From positions 496,001 through 560,000 of the forward strand of contig NZ_VCGW01000003.1 in the NCBI RefSeq assembly GCF_007671675.1: a stretch of DNA of 64,000 nucleotides. Direction: 5' to 3'. A model generated the notes under the pieces. It worked only from the letters and a program-made list of their open reading frames with translations. It searched no databases and was not told where the DNA came from. Shown piece after piece: positions 61,661-64,000 of the stretch. The DNA is from Marinobacter maritimus (GTDB lineage Bacteria; Pseudomonadota; Gammaproteobacteria; Pseudomonadales; Oleiphilaceae). The position numbers and the translations under genes were made by a program. Positions within the stretch are counted from its first letter, which is position 1, and each line of letters opens with the position of its first letter.

Positions 61661-62983
61661 TTACTCTGGGAAAGGAAGCATGACTGTGATTCTGGCGCCC
61701 CCTGTTTCTGAAGATCCAATGTCCATCTGTCCGAAATTGTCTTCTAGAATTTCGGACACGATGGACAATCCCAATCCAAACCCAGGAACTGTTTCATCAA
61801 GTCGGGAACCTCTATCCACCACTTTTGAGGCCGCTTCTGGAGAAATTCCGGGGCCGTCGTCAGCCACTTTTATCGTTAGCCCGGAAGCGGTCTGGCTAAT
61901 TGAAACGTCAACCGCGGTCTGACTCCACTTCCCGCCGTTTTCGAGCAGGTTACCGAGTAACTCTGATAGGTCCTGACGTTCCATGGGCCAACTGAATTCA
62001 TTCGGCAAGGAAGTTTTAATGCGAAAACTCCTGTCGGGAAAGATTTTTTCCATGACAGAAATTACATTGTCCGCTATTTCAATCGGCAAACATGTCTGTC
62101 CCATCTGTCTGCCGGATATATCAGCCTTGCTCATTCGGTAGTTCAGGGACCGGCTTAGATCCCTTAAGTTGGAGATCATGAACTCTATGTCGTCGCGGGA
62201 CGGAGGTAGTGAATCAGTGTCCGACAATATCGCGAGGTTGGCAGAAATTGAGGTCTTTACCATGTGAGAAAGATCAGAGTTGACGCGGCGATGGCGGTCA
62301 AGGCGGCGACTTGCGAGTTCAAGTAAGTTGTTGAACTGCTTGATCAGCGGACTGAATTCCTCTGGTGCGTTAGGATTCAAACGACGTTGTTTGCCAGATT
62401 GCAGTCGCCTCATGTCGTCCTTGATGTGCCCGATTGGTTTCAATGCCAGGTAAGTGGTGGCACCTACCAGGGCCATGAGAACAACGAGTAATAATGCGGA
62501 GGCAGCGAGCAAAGTCAGGTGAGCCCAAACGGATCGCTCAGCAAGTCCACTTTCCATTTCTAGGATGGTGATTGAAGAAAGTGGGCTATCAATTCTGACA
62601 TCCCGTTTTAACCCAAGAAGGCCATCTGCACCCGGGGGTATTTCTACAAAACCTGCAGGTTTTTCTGAAACCATGCGCAACTTTGTTTGATCTATGTTGC
62701 TACTGGCAATGATGCTTCCGTCTTTCATTTCGACGATGAGGGCGTGTTCCAGCAGCAGTTGGAATCGATAAATCATGCTGCTGATCTCGTCTGGCGCCGG
62801 CGCTTCGTTTTCAATGATGGCCTGTAAACTCTCCACCTCTTTGTCAAGGCGATGTTTTCTGGATTCGTTCGATAGCTGCTCTATTACATAAGTGTGTGAG
62901 AAGAAAATAAGCAGAAAATACAAGAGGCTGAAAATGATGCCATATTGGAGTGCCGTTTTTCGGATGCTTTTCTGCGTTGTCAT
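61661..62983 (-). CDS. Sensor histidine kinase of the metal-response two-component system
   Basis: 440 aa. Helices at about 11-31 and 155-178 enclose a periplasmic sensor; then HAMP (about 180-235), an atypical H box NSDLSHMVKTSISANLAIL (His near 244, with KTSI replacing the usual RTPL), N box LLGNLLENGGKW, and G boxes KVADDGPGISPE and GFGLGLSIVSEIL. It is related over its full length to the kinase at 51,415. The response regulator at 63,564 lies on the same strand upstream but is separated from it by a divergent small gene, so the pair is probably cognate yet not in one simple operon. It is convergent with czcA. Confidence 0.9.
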   Translation of the reverse strand: MTTQKSIRKTALQYGIIFSLLYFLLIFFSHTYVIEQLSNESRKHRLDKEVESLQAIIENEAPAPDEISSMIYRFQLLLEHALIVEMKDGSIIASSNIDQTKLRMVSEKPAGFVEIPPGADGLLGLKRDVRIDSPLSSITILEMESGLAERSVWAHLTLLAASALLLVVLMALVGATTYLALKPIGHIKDDMRRLQSGKQRRLNPNAPEEFSPLIKQFNNLLELASRRLDRHRRVNSDLSHMVKTSISANLAILSDTDSLPPSRDDIEFMISNLRDLSRSLNYRMSKADISGRQMGQTCLPIEIADNVISVMEKIFPDRSFRIKTSLPNEFSWPMERQDLSELLGNLLENGGKWSQTAVDVSISQTASGLTIKVADDGPGISPEAASKVVDRGSRLDETVPGFGLGLSIVSEILEDNFGQMDIGSSETGGARITVMLPFPE

Positions 62984-62991
62984 GATGTTAG

Positions 62992-63171
62992 TTATGGTCG
63001 ATTAAGCGGAAGAGGTGCTAGCTGAAGGCTAGAGAGGCGTCTGAACTCGAAAGCATAGATGGGATTGATGGGTGTCGCAACCCACGTCAGCCTGAAGGGT
63101 TCCTGCCCTTGTTCATAGGTAGACAGGTAGGGCGCAGTCTCATGGTTTTCAGGCAGTTGAATACCTATAAA
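62992..63171 (-). pseudogene. Possible coding remnant just before the kinase gene
   Basis: An open minus-strand frame of 59 codons without ATG, GTG or TTG near its beginning ends at TAA nine nt upstream of the kinase start. It reads like protein (LPENHETAPYLSTYEQGQEP, TWVATPINPIYAFEFRRLSS). It may be the C-terminal stub of a gene once co-transcribed with the kinase, or a short gene with a non-standard start. Confidence 0.4.
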
Positions 63172-63181
63172 TTACGTCCAT

Positions 63182-63204
63182 TTTCAAATTTGTTTAAGGT
63201 TTCG
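63182..63204 (+). promoter_or_regulatory. Candidate operator site E
   Basis: TTTCAAATTTGTTTAAGGTT (63182-63201) differs from site A (48,178) at only four of the first twenty bases and shares the exact TTTAAGGTT. It lies 70 nt before the small secreted protein gene. Confidence 0.55.
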
Positions 63205-63272
63205 ATGTTCTACTGAATGTGAAAGGTGATCGAATTTCGTTGGTTAACCTGGAATACATACCGGAGCTGTTT

Positions 63273-63500
63273 ATGAAGAAAGTGTCTGTAATTTTAATAG
63301 CAACTTTTCTGGGAAGCGGGGCTTCCATAGCCCTCGCAGGGGGCCAAGCAGATAGATATAACGAGGCAAGAAGCTATCCCAATAAGAGTATTGATGAACG
63401 CTCCTCCGGTTATCGTTTTGAAGAGAGCGAGACTGTCAAAAAATTGAAGGAAGAGCATCGAATGATCAAGGAGCTAGTTGCCGATTTCTTGAAAAAATAG
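63273..63500 (+). CDS. Small secreted helical protein near the response regulator
   Basis: 75 aa from ATG 63273, with GGAG 10 nt upstream; an 18-codon longer reading is less likely. The signal peptide ends near residue 20 (SIALA-GGQ). The mature part is charged: QADRYNEARSYPNKSIDERS, then a Lys/Glu-rich helix (ESETVKKLKEEHRMIKELVA). It lacks cysteine. It lies between the kinase and the response regulator on the opposite strand, behind site E, which suggests it is an output of the same system. Function unknown. Confidence 0.7.
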   Translation: MKKVSVILIATFLGSGASIALAGGQADRYNEARSYPNKSIDERSSGYRFEESETVKKLKEEHRMIKELVADFLKK

Positions 63501-63563
63501 TGATTTTTGGTCTTCTATGCGAGTCAGGTTGGAGTTGCTGACGTGACTCGCGGTATGCATTTG

Positions 63564-64000
63564 CTAGTGAGGATTTCTCGCAAAAAAGTAACCTTGCCCT
63601 CTCAATGTCTTTATCCTTTCTTTTCCAAGTATCTTCCTAAGTCTTGTTACATATACTTGCACGACATTTCTAGTTGGGCACCTCTCAATATTGTAAAGCG
63701 ATTCAACAAGGTCATCCTGGGAGAAGACTCTGTCAGGGGATCGAAGGAAGCATTGTAAAAGGCGGTACTCTGTTGCGGTTAGCCTGAACTCTTTATGATC
63801 GGGAGTTGTTAGCGTTCTGTAGGTTGAATTGAGAAGAAACCCATCAACAGCTATTTTATTGGTTGTTCGCCCGTCTTTTCTTCTTATTATGGCGCTAAGT
63901 CGAGCTTTCAGTTCATCAAATTCGAACGGCTTGGGAAGATAATCATCCGCCCCGGCATTCAAACCTTCAACTCTCTCTGTCCAGTTGGACCTGGCCGTTA
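63564..64000 (-). CDS. OmpR-family response regulator, partial (N-terminus beyond the window)
   Basis: The last 145 residues are visible; the open frame continues to the window edge, where TARSNWTERVEGLNAGADDY is the end of the receiver domain, with the conserved switch region and LPKPF lysine. The C-terminal winged helix (about the last 95 residues) shows FRLTATEYRLLQCFLRSPDR and VQVYVTRLRKILGKERIKTL. A TTG at 63962 is an internal codon, not the start. It is the probable partner of the kinase at 61,661 and possibly of the orphan kinase at 51,415. The phosphorylated Asp lies outside the window. Confidence 0.9.
   Translation of the reverse strand, partial: TARSNWTERVEGLNAGADDYLPKPFEFDELKARLSAIIRRKDGRTTNKIAVDGFLLNSTYRTLTTPDHKEFRLTATEYRLLQCFLRSPDRVFSQDDLVESLYNIERCPTRNVVQVYVTRLRKILGKERIKTLRGQGYFFARNPH

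Noticed and set aside
63564..63962. Response regulator taken as a complete 132-aa gene with TTG start.
   Set aside because: The frame stays open to the window edge and the upstream residues (TARSNWTERVEG) are receiver-domain sequence, so it is a partial gene.

Overview
The window looks like a chromosomal segment of a Marinobacter-type marine gammaproteobacterium. The evidence is the set of protein families and the gene order: a trmB / hemW-rdgB-DUF4426-metW-metX / yggT-proC-yggS / pilT-pilU block and a polA ... pyrE-crc-rph-yicC block, both arranged much as in Pseudomonas. Genus assignment is inference; no rRNA or tRNA gene was seen.

Positions 1-36,170 are mostly core genome. From the left: an ECF sigma factor with its ChrR-type zinc/cupin anti-sigma factor and a promoter matching the RpoE-ChrR consensus; polyamine synthesis (speA, speE); a three-gene cassette (DUF4123 adaptor, alpha/beta hydrolase, anchored beta-propeller-like protein) that reads as an orphan type VI secretion effector/immunity unit; the glnK-amtB ammonium operon with a sigma-54 promoter and an NtrC-like site; ubiK, comM, trmB; the heme/ITPase/methionine operon; a bacterial dynamin-like GTPase; yggT-proC-yggS; the twitching motors pilT and pilU with a hairpin-rich repeat between them; a FadL-type channel; polA; a phasin-like protein; pyrE, a Crc homologue with a degenerate nuclease site, rph and yicC.

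Positions 36,170-43,220 are mobile DNA. A P4/DUF4102-type tyrosine integrase lies directly downstream of yicC, a known insertion site of mobilizable islands, with repeats resembling integrase arm sites in front of it. Next come an uncharacterised two-gene cassette with overlapping ends (37,864-39,371) and a plasmid/phage recombination block (glycine-zipper zinc protein, DUF932, YqaJ exonuclease, Gp3/RDF-like protein), in which each of the last three genes is followed by a strong hairpin.

Positions 43,220-64,000 are a metal and envelope-stress region, possibly part of the same island because no right end was found. It holds a DsbA-like / CtaG / SCO operon for copper-oxidase maturation, a CDF exporter and DUF3703 protein, a decayed HMA-CDF-lspA operon (lspA has an amber codon and an internal deletion), two MerR-type operators without a MerR gene, two porins, a secreted protein of unknown function, an orphan histidine kinase, a CzcCBA-type RND efflux pump, a second related histidine kinase, two small secreted proteins, and the C-terminal part of an OmpR-type response regulator cut by the window edge. 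A recurring element close to TTTCAAGTTCATTTAAGG lies upstream of at least four of these units and is the best candidate for the operator of the local two-component system. This operator family, the possible short terminated transcript in front of the first porin, and the two-gene cassette beside the integrase are the most promising undescribed items.
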